Shown: positions 51,874 through 61,229 of the stretch, piece by piece
Position numbering within the stretch: the first letter of the stretch is position 1
How the letters are laid out: each line of letters opens with the position of its first letter
Origin: Bacillota bacterium
GTDB lineage: Bacteria > Bacillota > Clostridia > Lachnospirales > Lachnospiraceae
DNA: 64,000 nucleotides
Assembly (NCBI GenBank): GCA_023408815.1
Contig: JAEYJO010000054.1
Location: 11,414 to 75,413, forward strand
Direction: 5' to 3'
Notes under the pieces: model-generated
Seen by the model: the letters and a program-made list of their open reading frames with translations, nothing else
The model's database searches: none
What the model was told of the DNA's origin: nothing
Made by a program: the position numbers and the translations under genes

Positions 51874-51908
51874 AATTGTTGCCATGAGGCCGCAGGCTGA
51901 ATAGCAAT
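51874..51908. repeat. Short intergenic hairpin repeat, copy C
   Basis: ATTGTTGCC ... GGCCGCAGGCTGAATAGCAAT just after the glycosyltransferase stop. Same family as copies at 4793, 14826 and 27073; arms TTGC/GCAA enclose GGCC/GGCT-type pairs. Confidence 0.68.
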
Positions 51909-51924
51909 CGGGAAAGGACAAAGA

Positions 51925-53958
51925 ATGCAGGAAGAAAAGACGGATCATAATGAAAATTATTATAAAGAGGCCTATGAAAAGGAACATATAAAATGTGCTG
52001 ATTTAGCGGGCCGGATCGCGGAGTTGGAGGAGAAGAATGAGGAGCTTAGTTTTAAGATGAACCGGATTAAGAGCAATCCTGTCTGGAAGGCGAGCGCACC
52101 CTTTCGCAAAGTCATGCATTTTCTTCTTCGCCAGTGCGGCCGTTTGAAAAACTGCGGAAATCTGCGGGGACTTGTGGCTAAGATAAGGTATAAGAGCAGA
52201 GAACGGGAAGCTATGGAATGCTTTGGTACGGCCAGCTTTCCCGATGAAGCGAGAAGAAACAAGGAAAGAGAAACTATTTTCCCCCATATGGTAAAGTTCA
52301 GTATTCTGGTGCCGCTATATAATACTCCCAAGGAGTTTCTTACAGCCATGCTGGATTCCGTAATAAATCAGACCTATGAAAACTGGGAGCTTTGTCTTGC
52401 GGACGGTTCCAACATGGAGCATTCCTACGTAGGAGAGATGTGCGGGGAGTATATGGAAAGGGACAAAACGCATACGGGAGGAAAAGCCCGTATCGTTTAT
52501 AAGAAGCTGGAGAAAAACGAGGGTATTTCAGGGAATACCAATAGATGCTATGCAATGGCCACCGGCGAATATATCGGGCTGTTCGATCATGATGATATTC
52601 TGCATCCGTCGGTGCTTTACGAATATGTCAGGGCCATTAATGAGCAGAATGCGGATTACATTTACTGCGATGAGACTACTTTTAAAAATAACGATATCAA
52701 TAAAATGCTTACCATGCACTTTAAGCCCGATTATGCTGTGGATAATCTTCGGGCCAACAACTATATATGTCATTTCAGCGTATTCCACAGACGACTTTTG
52801 GAGGGAACGGAACTGTTTCGCAGTAAATATGACGGCAGTCAGGATCACGATATGATTCTGCGGCTGACGGACCGGGCTGAGAATGTGGTTCATGTACCGA
52901 AGCTTATGTACTACTGGCGTTCTCATGCGGGCAGCGTAGCTTCCGGCATTCAGGCCAAGACATATGCTATCGATGCAGCGAAAGGAGCAGTGGCGGAGCA
53001 TCTCCGGGGGCACGGCTACGAACATTTTAAAATATCCAGCACCAGAGCGTTTGAGACGATATTTAAAATCAGCTATCAGATTATCGGCAATCCTAAGATT
53101 TCTATCGTTATTGCCAACAAGGATCACAAAGAGGATTTGAGCAGATGTATCACTTCTATTTTGGAGAAATCTACCTACGATAATTATGAAATCATCGTGG
53201 TGGAAAACAACAGCGAAACGCCGGAAATATGGGAATACTATGAAAAACTAAAAGAGAATGAGAAAGTCAAGATAATAAACGCTGAGGAAATGCAGCATAG
53301 CGCAGATAAAAAGTTTAATTATTCCGCAGTGAACAATCTGGGTGCAAAAGAAGCCACCGGCGAGTATATTCTCTTACTCAATAACGACACGCAGGTGATT
53401 ACGGTCAACTGGATGGAGGAACTGCTCATGTACGCGCAGCGTGAGGATGTGGGAGCCGTAGGTGCCAAACTTTACTATGAAAACAAGACGATACAGCACG
53501 CAGGTGTGGTCCTTGCACTCGGTGCTCACCGTACGGCGGGGCACAGCCACTATGGACAGCACAGGGAGAATCTGGGCTACATGGGAAGGCTTTGCTATGC
53601 GCAGGACGTATCTGCGGTAACGGGGGCCTGTCTGTTAGTTTCCAAGGAATTGTTTGAAAAAGTGGGAGGACTGGATGAATCTTTTGCAATATCCCTAAAC
53701 GACGTAGATTTCTGCCTAAAGCTTAGAGCGCTGGGATATTTGAATGTTTTTACTCCCTTTGCGGAGCTGTATCATTTTGAATCCATATCCAGAGGATTGG
53801 ATGATGAGGGCGAGAAAGCGGAGCGCTATAACGAGGAATCTGCAAGGTTCCGGGAGAAGTGGAAAGAAGTCCTGGAAAAGGGAGATCCCTATTATAATCC
53901 CAATTTTTCTTTGGACCGCAGTGACTTTTCTTTGAAAATAGAGAAGAATGTGATATAA
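51925..53958 (+). CDS. Family 2 glycosyltransferase with two GT-A modules and N-terminal coiled coil
   Basis: Protein of 677 aa. A short coiled coil (about residues 18-48) precedes two GT2 modules. Module 1 has FSILVPLYNTPKEF and GLFDHDDILHP; module 2 has ISIVIANKDHKED, VVENNSETPE, LLNNDTQV and SLNDVDFCLKL. Both DxD-type motifs are present, so both sites may be active. This resembles RgpF/WsaF-like polymer-extending enzymes; the linked sugars are not known. GGAAAGGA lies six bases before the ATG. Confidence 0.9.
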   Translation: MQEEKTDHNENYYKEAYEKEHIKCADLAGRIAELEEKNEELSFKMNRIKSNPVWKASAPFRKVMHFLLRQCGRLKNCGNLRGLVAKIRYKSREREAMECFGTASFPDEARRNKERETIFPHMVKFSILVPLYNTPKEFLTAMLDSVINQTYENWELCLADGSNMEHSYVGEMCGEYMERDKTHTGGKARIVYKKLEKNEGISGNTNRCYAMATGEYIGLFDHDDILHPSVLYEYVRAINEQNADYIYCDETTFKNNDINKMLTMHFKPDYAVDNLRANNYICHFSVFHRRLLEGTELFRSKYDGSQDHDMILRLTDRAENVVHVPKLMYYWRSHAGSVASGIQAKTYAIDAAKGAVAEHLRGHGYEHFKISSTRAFETIFKISYQIIGNPKISIVIANKDHKEDLSRCITSILEKSTYDNYEIIVVENNSETPEIWEYYEKLKENEKVKIINAEEMQHSADKKFNYSAVNNLGAKEATGEYILLLNNDTQVITVNWMEELLMYAQREDVGAVGAKLYYENKTIQHAGVVLALGAHRTAGHSHYGQHRENLGYMGRLCYAQDVSAVTGACLLVSKELFEKVGGLDESFAISLNDVDFCLKLRALGYLNVFTPFAELYHFESISRGLDDEGEKAERYNEESARFREKWKEVLEKGDPYYNPNFSLDRSDFSLKIEKNVI

Positions 53959-54022
53959 TCCCAATGTGATGATACCACATAGAAAATCAAATATCAGAGT
54001 ACAGATACAGGAGGAACCTGAA

Positions 54023-55744
54023 ATGAGTTACAAGGAAGAGTTTGAGTTTTGGTTAAATGATTCATACTTCGACGAGGACACGAAGAAGGAGCTTTTAGCA
54101 ATTAGAAATGATGAAAAGGAAATGGAAGACCGTTTCTATAAAGAACTGGAATTCGGCACCGGCGGCTTGCGGGGTGTAATCGGTGCGGGAACAAACCGCA
54201 TGAATATGTATACGGTAAGAAAGGCAACACAGGGACTTGCCAATTATATTATCAAGCAGGGCGGCAAAGAAAAAGGAGTGGCCATCGCTTATGATTCCCG
54301 AAGAAAGTCTCCCGAATTTGCCGATGAGGCGGCTTTGTGTCTTGCGGCTAACGGCATTAAGGCATATGTTTTCGAAGATCTGCGCCCTACGCCGGAGCTA
54401 TCCTTTGCGCTTAGGAAATTAGGCTGCATCTCCGGTATCGTAATTACGGCCAGCCATAACCCACCCGAATACAACGGCTACAAGGCGTACTGGGAGGACG
54501 GTGCGCAGGTAACGGCGCCTAAGGATGAAGAAATCATTACGGAAGTGAAGAATGTAACGAATTATCATGAAGTAAAGACGATGGATAAGCAGGAAGCCGT
54601 TGCGGCTGGCTTGTATCAGGTGATAGGAAAAGAAATCGACGATGCTTATATGGAAGAGCTGAAAAAGCAGATTATCCATCCGGAAATCATCAAAGAAGTA
54701 TCTGATGACATTAAAATCGTTTACTCTCCTTTCCACGGTACGGGCAACATTCCGGTAAGACGCATTTTATCGGAGCTGGGCTTTAAGCATGTGTACGTTG
54801 TTCCCGAGCAGGAACTGCCGGACCCCGATTTCACTACGCTGGAATATCCTAACCCGGAGGATCCCAAGGCTTTTGTCCTTGCTCTGAAGCTGGCGAAGGA
54901 GAAGAATGCGGATATCGTGCTGGCGACCGACCCTGATGCGGACAGACTTGGTATTTATGCCTTGGATACAAAGAGCGGCGAGTACATTCCTTTTACCGGA
55001 AACATGTCGGGTATGCTCATCGCGGAATATATCTTAAGGGAAAGAAGCGCTACGAATACGATGCCTGAGCATCCGGCACTCGTTACGACCATAGTTACAA
55101 CGAATATGGCAAAGGCCATTTCTGACGATTATAAGGTGAAATGCATCGAAGTTTTAACCGGTTTCAAATATATCGGGGAGCAGATCAAATGGTTCGAGGA
55201 GAGCGGCTCCAATAATTATGTATTCGGCCTTGAGGAAAGCTATGGCTGTCTTGCGGGAACCCATGCGAGGGATAAGGACGCGGTAGTTGCCGTTATGTGT
55301 CTATGCGAAATGGCGGCATGGTGTAAAAAGCATGGAAAGACCGTATGGGACCAGATGTTGGATATATATGAGAAATACGGATACTTCAAAGAGACTCAGT
55401 ATGCTATCACGTTAAAAGGTATCGAGGGTTCTAAACAAATTGCTCAGATCATGGATAAACTGAGAAGCGATCCGCCGAAGAACTTCGGAGATTTGAAGGT
55501 AGTCGAGGTAAGAGACTATGCTTCCGGCAAAATCGTGAATATGGAAACCGGAAAGGAAACCGAAACAGGGCTTCCGAAATCAAACGTGCTTTATTTCGAT
55601 TTGACATGTGACTCATGGTGCTGCGCCCGTCCGTCAGGAACTGAGCCGAAACTCAAGTTTTATATGGGAGTAAAGGGAACGAGCCTCGAGGACGCACAGG
55701 CTAAGGTAGAAATGCTGACAGAGGACCTAAAAGCATTTATTTAA
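54023..55744 (+). CDS. Phosphoglucomutase/phosphomannomutase
   Basis: Cytoplasmic alpha-D-phosphohexomutase of 573 aa. GTGGLRG near the start, catalytic serine loop TASHNPPEYNGYK, metal loop DPDADRLGI, sugar loop GLEESYG and phosphate loop RPSGTEPK are all present, in family order. AGGAGG lies eight bases before ATG 54023; the frame is open to 53966 but that part lies in the intergenic stretch. It interconverts glucose-6-phosphate and glucose-1-phosphate, feeding rmlA and nucleotide sugars for the surrounding glycosyltransferases. Confidence 0.95.
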   Translation: MSYKEEFEFWLNDSYFDEDTKKELLAIRNDEKEMEDRFYKELEFGTGGLRGVIGAGTNRMNMYTVRKATQGLANYIIKQGGKEKGVAIAYDSRRKSPEFADEAALCLAANGIKAYVFEDLRPTPELSFALRKLGCISGIVITASHNPPEYNGYKAYWEDGAQVTAPKDEEIITEVKNVTNYHEVKTMDKQEAVAAGLYQVIGKEIDDAYMEELKKQIIHPEIIKEVSDDIKIVYSPFHGTGNIPVRRILSELGFKHVYVVPEQELPDPDFTTLEYPNPEDPKAFVLALKLAKEKNADIVLATDPDADRLGIYALDTKSGEYIPFTGNMSGMLIAEYILRERSATNTMPEHPALVTTIVTTNMAKAISDDYKVKCIEVLTGFKYIGEQIKWFEESGSNNYVFGLEESYGCLAGTHARDKDAVVAVMCLCEMAAWCKKHGKTVWDQMLDIYEKYGYFKETQYAITLKGIEGSKQIAQIMDKLRSDPPKNFGDLKVVEVRDYASGKIVNMETGKETETGLPKSNVLYFDLTCDSWCCARPSGTEPKLKFYMGVKGTSLEDAQAKVEMLTEDLKAFI

Positions 55745-55846
55745 TATGTAATTCATATGGACTGTCGTATAGACGGTTTTCGCCCATGGCGTAAGCTTAT
55801 ATGCGGCAGTCCCTATGCTATGAACGCATTCGGAAGGTTAATGGAG

Positions 55847-57262
55847 ATGGGGAACGCTATTTTGAGAAAAAGCAATTGGAAGAAAGCTTTTTATTATCTG
55901 AAGAAAAATGGACTTAAAAGTGCATATTATGCGGTTACGGAAAGGCTGGCAAGGGAAAAAGCGGCGAACTACAGCTACCGGGAACCCTCGAAGGAGGAAA
56001 AAAAACTGCAGAAAAAGGAAGCGGAGAGGTATCCGTATACCTTCAGCATCCTTGTGCCCGCCTATGAAACGAATCCGGAATATCTTCGGGAAATGCTGGA
56101 CAGTGTCCTCGATCAGACATATACCAGGCTGGAGCTGATTGTAGCGGATGCAAGCGCTTCGGAGCGGGTAAAAGAAGTAATGGAGACATATGATGACAAA
56201 AGGCTTCGTTACGTTAGGATAGCAGAAAACAAGGGGATTTCTGCAAATACTAACGCAGCGCTGGCGAAGTCGGAGGGAGAATATGTATGTCTGCTGGATC
56301 ATGACGATGTCCTGACGCCCGATGCCTTATATGAGATGGCGAAAGCCATATCTGAAAATGAAAAGAACGGGAATACTGCATGGATGCTGTATTCCGATGA
56401 GGATAAAGGAAACGTGGACTGTACGAAATTCTACGAACCCCATTTCAAGCCGGACTTGAATGTGGATTTGCTGTTGTCCAATAATTATATCTGCCATTTC
56501 CTGGTCATGAAGAGCAGTCTTATCAAAACCCTTGGTTTCCGGCCGGAATATGACGGCGCACAAGACTTCGATTTAGTACTGCGTGCGACAGGAAGGCTGC
56601 TCTACGAGACGAAGGAGCAGAGAAGGGATCTTATGCGGGAATGTGAGAATGCGGGAAGAACCGCAGTAGTTCATGTTCCCAAGGTGCTGTATCACTGGCG
56701 CTGCCATACCCAGTCTACAGCGGAGAACCCTGAAAGCAAGAGGTATGCGTATGATGCCGGAAGGCGCGCCGTACAGGATTTCATAAACAGCCGCGGATGG
56801 AAAGCAGCAGTATCGGATAGCAGGCATCTGGGCTTCTACCGGATAGTATACGAAAGCGGTATTTTATCACAGAGACCGGAGGTAGGAGTTATCGGAGGAA
56901 AGATACTTAAGACCGGAGGAAAGATAGCAGGGGGCATATACGATGAAAACGGTGTCTCAATATATGAAGGGCTCCATAAGGAATACAGCGGCTATATGCA
57001 TAGAGCTACCCTTCTCCAGGAAGCGTATGCCGTAGATGTGCGCTGCATGAAGGTGAAGAAAGAGCTTTGGAGCTTGTTCGAGGAGACCTTTGGTGTACCA
57101 TATGCAGAGAATGAGCGCACCGGATATTGCACGTGGTCCGGTATTGGCGCTGGAAATACAACACTCAAGGAATTGAGCATGGATTTTTGCAAACGAGCGA
57201 GAAAAATGGGTTATACTGTCGTCTTTATGCCGGAAGCATCGGTAAAGATAACAGGGCGTTAA
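55847..57262 (+). CDS. Family 2 glycosyltransferase with degenerate second module
   Basis: Protein of about 471 aa. The N-terminal GT2 module (about 60-330) has FSILVPAYETNPEY, CLLDHDDVLTPDA, YSDEDKG and HWRCHTQST. Residues 345-450 look like the tail of a second GT2 module (VGVIGGKIL ... AVDVRCMKVKKELW) whose nucleotide-binding half is missing, so only one site should be active. The frame is open from ATG 55757, but GGAAGG lies nine bases before ATG 55847 and the family usually starts with a short helix like NWKKAFYYLKKNG. It is a chain-extending rhamnosyl- or glucosyltransferase candidate. Confidence 0.85.
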   Translation: MGNAILRKSNWKKAFYYLKKNGLKSAYYAVTERLAREKAANYSYREPSKEEKKLQKKEAERYPYTFSILVPAYETNPEYLREMLDSVLDQTYTRLELIVADASASERVKEVMETYDDKRLRYVRIAENKGISANTNAALAKSEGEYVCLLDHDDVLTPDALYEMAKAISENEKNGNTAWMLYSDEDKGNVDCTKFYEPHFKPDLNVDLLLSNNYICHFLVMKSSLIKTLGFRPEYDGAQDFDLVLRATGRLLYETKEQRRDLMRECENAGRTAVVHVPKVLYHWRCHTQSTAENPESKRYAYDAGRRAVQDFINSRGWKAAVSDSRHLGFYRIVYESGILSQRPEVGVIGGKILKTGGKIAGGIYDENGVSIYEGLHKEYSGYMHRATLLQEAYAVDVRCMKVKKELWSLFEETFGVPYAENERTGYCTWSGIGAGNTTLKELSMDFCKRARKMGYTVVFMPEASVKITGR

Positions 57263-57318
57263 CGCCGACGATTTCCCTTGACAGTGCAGGAAAATGACAA
57301 TAGACGTAAAAAAGGATT

Positions 57319-58293
57319 GTGACGAAGTATATGGAGTCGACAGTAGTAATACCCAATTATAACGGAATAAAATATATGGAGGACTGTCTGGAAGCACTTT
57401 ATAAGGGGACAAAGGTTCCTGAGGTAATAGTGGTGGATAACGGTTCCTCCGATGAAAGCCGTAAGCTTGTGAGGGAGAAATATCCTCAGGCAAAGATAAT
57501 AAGCTTTGAGAAGAACGAAGGCTTCAGTGCTGCCGTGAACGCAGGAATAAAAGCGGCGGCGACGGAGTTTGTCATCCTGCTCAATAACGATACGAAGGTG
57601 GAGCCGCATTTTGTAGAAGCGCTGGAAAAGGCTATAAGAAAAAATGGAGATGCTTTTTCTGTGAGTGCCAAGATGCTGTCCATGAAAGAACCGGACTTTA
57701 TCGATAGTGCAGGAGACCTGTACTGCGCTCTTGGGTGGGCTTTTTCTCTTGGAAAGGGAAAAGAAAAGAGCCGCTATGGCAAAGCGGCGGAGATATTCTC
57801 TTCCTGTGCGGGGGCTGCTATTTATAAAAGAGAATTTTTTGACAAGATCGGTTATTTTGACGAAAATCACTTCGCCTATTTAGAGGATATAGATATAGGA
57901 TATCGGGCGAAACTCTCAGGACTTCGTAATTATTTTGCGCCTGAAGCCGTGGTTTATCACGCGGGCAGCGGTTCCAGCGGCTCCAGATATAATGAATTCA
58001 AGGTGAAGCTTTCATCCAGAAACAGCATTTACCTGATATATAAAAACATGCCGTTATTGCAGGTGTTTCTTAACCTGCCGTTTCTTGCTCCGGGCTTTTT
58101 TATGAAGCTTATGTTCTTCATTAAAAAGGGCATGGGGAAATCATATCTTTTGGGATTGGCAGAGGGCTTTAAGCTGTCTTTCTCCGAAACGGGACGACGT
58201 AACAAGGTACGGTTTGAAACGAAAAATTGGCGAAGTTATGTAAAAATCCAGTTAGAGCTTTGGATAAACATATTTCGAAGAGCAATGGGATAG
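57319..58293 (+). CDS. Family 2 glycosyltransferase, WbbL-like
   Basis: Protein of 324 aa. STVVIPNYNGIKYM, VDNGSSDES, EGFSAAVNAGI, ILLNNDTKV and the acceptor motif YLEDIDIGYRA are typical of WbbL/rhamnosyltransferase-type GT2 enzymes. A C-terminal hydrophobic stretch (about 225-250) may attach it to the membrane. The start is GTG 57319 after AAAAAGGA; ATG 57331 is the alternative. Operon position between other glycosyltransferases and the priming enzyme fits early chain assembly. Confidence 0.9.
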   Translation: MTKYMESTVVIPNYNGIKYMEDCLEALYKGTKVPEVIVVDNGSSDESRKLVREKYPQAKIISFEKNEGFSAAVNAGIKAAATEFVILLNNDTKVEPHFVEALEKAIRKNGDAFSVSAKMLSMKEPDFIDSAGDLYCALGWAFSLGKGKEKSRYGKAAEIFSSCAGAAIYKREFFDKIGYFDENHFAYLEDIDIGYRAKLSGLRNYFAPEAVVYHAGSGSSGSRYNEFKVKLSSRNSIYLIYKNMPLLQVFLNLPFLAPGFFMKLMFFIKKGMGKSYLLGLAEGFKLSFSETGRRNKVRFETKNWRSYVKIQLELWINIFRRAMG

Positions 58294-58313
58294 TCTATTT
58301 ATAGAAAATTAAG

Positions 58314-58342
58314 TTGTACTTTTTGTAATAATATTGTAAAAT
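58314..58342 (+). promoter_or_regulatory. Promoter of the priming sugar transferase gene
   Basis: TTGTAC (58314-58319) and TAAAAT (58337-58342) with a 17-base spacer, 30 bases before the ATG. Confidence 0.6.
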
Positions 58343-58372
58343 GTTTAGCAGTATAGGAAATTTGGTGAAGAT

Positions 58373-59782
58373 ATGATAAAAGATAACCAAAGGTATTTCA
58401 ATAGATTGCACCTGCTGGTGGATGCGGTTGTCGTAGCACTTTCCTATTCACTTGCATGGCTCATTAAATTTAAAACGCCATTTGCGAATACAGAGCCGGG
58501 CGTCACTGCGTTGTCCGTAGCGACATACTTCAGTGCGCTTTATTTTATTGTGCCCGGATACGTTTTACTATATTACTTTTTTAATATGTATACACCTAAG
58601 CGGGCAACGAGAAGGAAGTATGAAATATCCAGTATCTTTAAGGCGAATACTGTAGGCGTATTTCTGTTCATGGTAATGCTGTTTGCTGTTAAACAGGAGC
58701 ATTTTTCGCGTTCCTTGATTTTTATTTTTTATGTAATCAATATTATTTTAACCACTTTGTCCCGGTCAATGATTCGAAATGGTCTGCAATATTTCCGTAA
58801 AAAAGGGTATAATCTAAAGTATGTTCTTTTAGTAGGATATTCCCGTGCAGCGGAGGAATACATTACGCGAATCAACGCGAATCCCCAATGGGGATATGTG
58901 GTAAGAGGAATACTGGATGACAGAGTTCCCGGAGGAACTTTGTATAAGGGTGTAAAGGTTTTAGGAAGAATCGACAACTTGCTTTATATACTGCCCGAAA
59001 ATAAATTGGATGAAATTGCGGTCACGCTTGCTCTGGAGGATTACGACAGATTGGAGCGAATCGTGGATTTATGTGAAAAATCCGGTGTGCATACGAAATT
59101 TATTCCCGACTATAACAGCCTTGTGCCCAGCAGGCCGTATACGGAGGATTTGATGGGGCTTCCTGTTATTAATATCCGTTACGTGCCGCTGACGAATACT
59201 TTGAACTGGGTGGCGAAACGCGCAGTGGATGTGGTCGGTTCGTTCTGCGGAATCATCATTTCTTCGCCGATCATGCTGATAACCGTTCTTCTCATAAAGT
59301 GCACCAGTCGTGGACCGGTGATTTTCAAGCAGGAAAGAGTTGGACTTCACAATAAACCGTTTAAGATGTATAAGTTCCGCACTATGGAACTACAGAAGAC
59401 TTCTCAGGAACAGAAGGCATGGACGGTAAAGGATGATCCCCGTGTGACGAAGGTGGGCAAGCTTCTCAGGAGGACAAGCCTTGATGAACTGCCGCAGCTT
59501 TTTAATATCTTGGCAGGAGAAATGAGTCTGGTAGGGCCCAGGCCCGAAAGGCCGCTGTTCGTTGAAAAGTTCAGGGAAGAGATTCCGCGCTATATGATCA
59601 AGCATCAGGTGCGTCCCGGGCTTACCGGATGGGCACAGATCAACGGCTATAGAGGCGATACTTCCATAAGAAAGCGTATTGAGTACGATATATTTTATAT
59701 AGAAAACTGGACAATGGGTCTGGATATAAAAATCATGTTTTTAACTGTATTTAAAGGGTTCATTAATAAAAATGCTTATTAG
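58373..59782 (+). CDS. Polyprenyl-phosphate sugar-1-phosphate transferase (WbaP/CpsE type)
   Basis: Membrane protein of 469 aa. Four N-terminal helices, a CoA-binding-like cytoplasmic domain (LLVGYSRAAEEY), then the catalytic bacterial sugar transferase domain: KRAVDVVGSFCG helix, GPVIFKQERVG, MYKFRTM, TSLDELPQLFNIL, VGPRPE and RPGLTGWAQINGY. It puts the first sugar phosphate (usually glucose-1-P or galactose-1-P) on undecaprenyl phosphate, priming the polysaccharide made by the upstream glycosyltransferases. Full length, own promoter. Confidence 0.95.
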   Translation: MIKDNQRYFNRLHLLVDAVVVALSYSLAWLIKFKTPFANTEPGVTALSVATYFSALYFIVPGYVLLYYFFNMYTPKRATRRKYEISSIFKANTVGVFLFMVMLFAVKQEHFSRSLIFIFYVINIILTTLSRSMIRNGLQYFRKKGYNLKYVLLVGYSRAAEEYITRINANPQWGYVVRGILDDRVPGGTLYKGVKVLGRIDNLLYILPENKLDEIAVTLALEDYDRLERIVDLCEKSGVHTKFIPDYNSLVPSRPYTEDLMGLPVINIRYVPLTNTLNWVAKRAVDVVGSFCGIIISSPIMLITVLLIKCTSRGPVIFKQERVGLHNKPFKMYKFRTMELQKTSQEQKAWTVKDDPRVTKVGKLLRRTSLDELPQLFNILAGEMSLVGPRPERPLFVEKFREEIPRYMIKHQVRPGLTGWAQINGYRGDTSIRKRIEYDIFYIENWTMGLDIKIMFLTVFKGFINKNAY

Positions 59783-59813
59783 ATTTTTATTGAAGAGTTT
59801 ATTGAAAGTGCGT

Positions 59814-59842
59814 AATAAGAATATCACCAGGAGGTTCTTATT
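59814..59842. repeat. Inverted repeat in the LCP leader
   Basis: AATAAGAA (59814-59821) pairs with TTCTTATT (59835-59842); the loop holds an AGGAGG that is not followed by a usable start codon. It may be a weak terminator or a regulatory hairpin. Confidence 0.4.
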
Positions 59843-59903
59843 CAATTATAAAGTTTATTTAAGTATAGGCGGTAAATTTGCAAGAAGATAAGGGAGAATG
59901 GAA

Positions 59904-61031
59904 ATGGCTACAAATTCAAAGAAGAGCAGAAACAGTGAAAGCGTTAAGTCTTCAGGAAATAGCAAAGGAAAGAAGATGTCCGCAAAAGAAAGAGAAAAGA
60001 AAAAGAGGAAAAAGATTCTTCTTTTTATCGTGGAGATATTCGTATTGCTCGTTATGGTCGTAGTATTGTACGGTGTACTTAAGGGAGAAAAGGTCGGCAA
60101 GGTGGATTTGAATGCGGACGAATTGGTCATCAATGAGGAGGTCAAGGAACGGGAAGAGACGACTAACATGAAGGGCTACCGGAACATCGCATTATTCGGC
60201 GTGGATTCCACGACGGGAGCTTTGACGAAGAATACAAGAAGCGATACAATCATGATTGCTTCAATCAATCTTGATACAGGAGACTGCAAGCTGGTTTCCG
60301 TGTACCGCGATACCTATTTGAATCTGAGTAACGATACTTATAATAAATGTAATTCCGCTTATGCGAAGGGCGGCCCGGAGATGGCCATCAACATGTTGAA
60401 CATGAACCTGGATATGAACATTACGGATTTCGTAACAGTAGGATTTGCCGGACTGACAGATACCATCGATGCGCTGGGCGGCATTATGATTGACGTGGAC
60501 AGTGCGGAGATTCACCACTTGAACAGCTACCAGTTTACAATGGCAGAGGACTTGAAGCGTCCGTATAATGAAGTGACGGACACAGGTTATCAGCTCCTCA
60601 ACGGCCTTCAGGCTACGGCATACTGCCGAATCCGTTATACTGCAGGCGATGACTTCAAGAGAGCTGAGCGCCAGAGAGAAGTATTGATGGCGGTTGCGGA
60701 GAAAGCGAAGACTGCTTCGCCGGCAACACTGAACGAAATCGCTAACGATGTATTCAGCGAGGTTTATACCTCACTCGACTTGACGGAAATCGTAGAGCTG
60801 CTGGGTGGTATGAGCAAATACAACATTGTCGGTCAGGCTGGATTCCCCGACGAGCAGTACAGGACCACGGGAACTATCGGCTCCAAGGGAAGCTGCGTTA
60901 TTCCTCTGGATTTGAAGGAAAATGTGGAATGGCTGCATCAGTTCCTATTTGATGAAACTTACACCGTATCCTCGGATGTACAGACATACAGCGATAAGAT
61001 AAAGAGCGATACGGGATCATATATTAAGTAG
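59904..61031 (+). CDS. LytR-CpsA-Psr (LCP) family protein
   Basis: Protein of about 375 aa with a basic cytoplasmic tail (SKKSRN...KEREKKKRKK), one membrane segment (about 37-58) and an extracellular LCP domain: RNIALFGVD, TRSDTIMIAS, VSVYRDTYL, DALGGIMIDVD, LNGLQATAYCRIRYT and DFKRAERQREVL. LCP enzymes attach undecaprenyl-diphosphate-linked wall polymers to peptidoglycan; this one follows the priming enzyme and is the likely ligase for the polymer. ATG 59904 is seven bases after AGGGAG; ATG 59898 is too close. A 120-base leader with an inverted repeat precedes it. Confidence 0.95.
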   Translation: MATNSKKSRNSESVKSSGNSKGKKMSAKEREKKKRKKILLFIVEIFVLLVMVVVLYGVLKGEKVGKVDLNADELVINEEVKEREETTNMKGYRNIALFGVDSTTGALTKNTRSDTIMIASINLDTGDCKLVSVYRDTYLNLSNDTYNKCNSAYAKGGPEMAINMLNMNLDMNITDFVTVGFAGLTDTIDALGGIMIDVDSAEIHHLNSYQFTMAEDLKRPYNEVTDTGYQLLNGLQATAYCRIRYTAGDDFKRAERQREVLMAVAEKAKTASPATLNEIANDVFSEVYTSLDLTEIVELLGGMSKYNIVGQAGFPDEQYRTTGTIGSKGSCVIPLDLKENVEWLHQFLFDETYTVSSDVQTYSDKIKSDTGSYIK

Positions 61032-61069
61032 TTCTACGTTGCCTTTAAGCAGTGTAAGAACGTGATACA

Positions 61070-61144
61070 AGAGATGATTTCTGCTTCGCGAAGCGAATTT
61101 AAATGTAGAAATCATGAATTACTGTGAACGGAGTGAACAATAAT
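61070..61144. repeat. Hairpin-forming intergenic repeats after the LCP gene
   Basis: ATGATTTCT ... AGAAATCAT pairs perfectly, with CTTCGC-GAA-GCG inside, and is followed by ATTACTG TGAACGGAGTGAA CAATAAT. The second has the same (G)TTACT/AGTAA(C)-type arms as the repeats at 4793 and 27073 but a different loop. Confidence 0.5.
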
Positions 61145-61150
61145 AAACGT

Positions 61151-61185
61151 AAAAGGGCCTGAGAAAGAGAGCAGGTCCTTTTTGT
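61151..61185 (+). terminator. Terminator after the LCP gene
   Basis: Stem AAAAGGGCCTG / CAGGTCCTTTT (one G-T wobble) with a 10-base loop and a run of five T. Confidence 0.85.
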
Positions 61186-61229
61186 TAAAATCGAGAAATG
61201 ATCGAATGGCGAGAGGGAGACGGAGACGA

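Noticed and set aside
59814..59842. Small coding gene after the AGGAGG at 59829
   Set aside because: No ATG, GTG or TTG follows at usable spacing.
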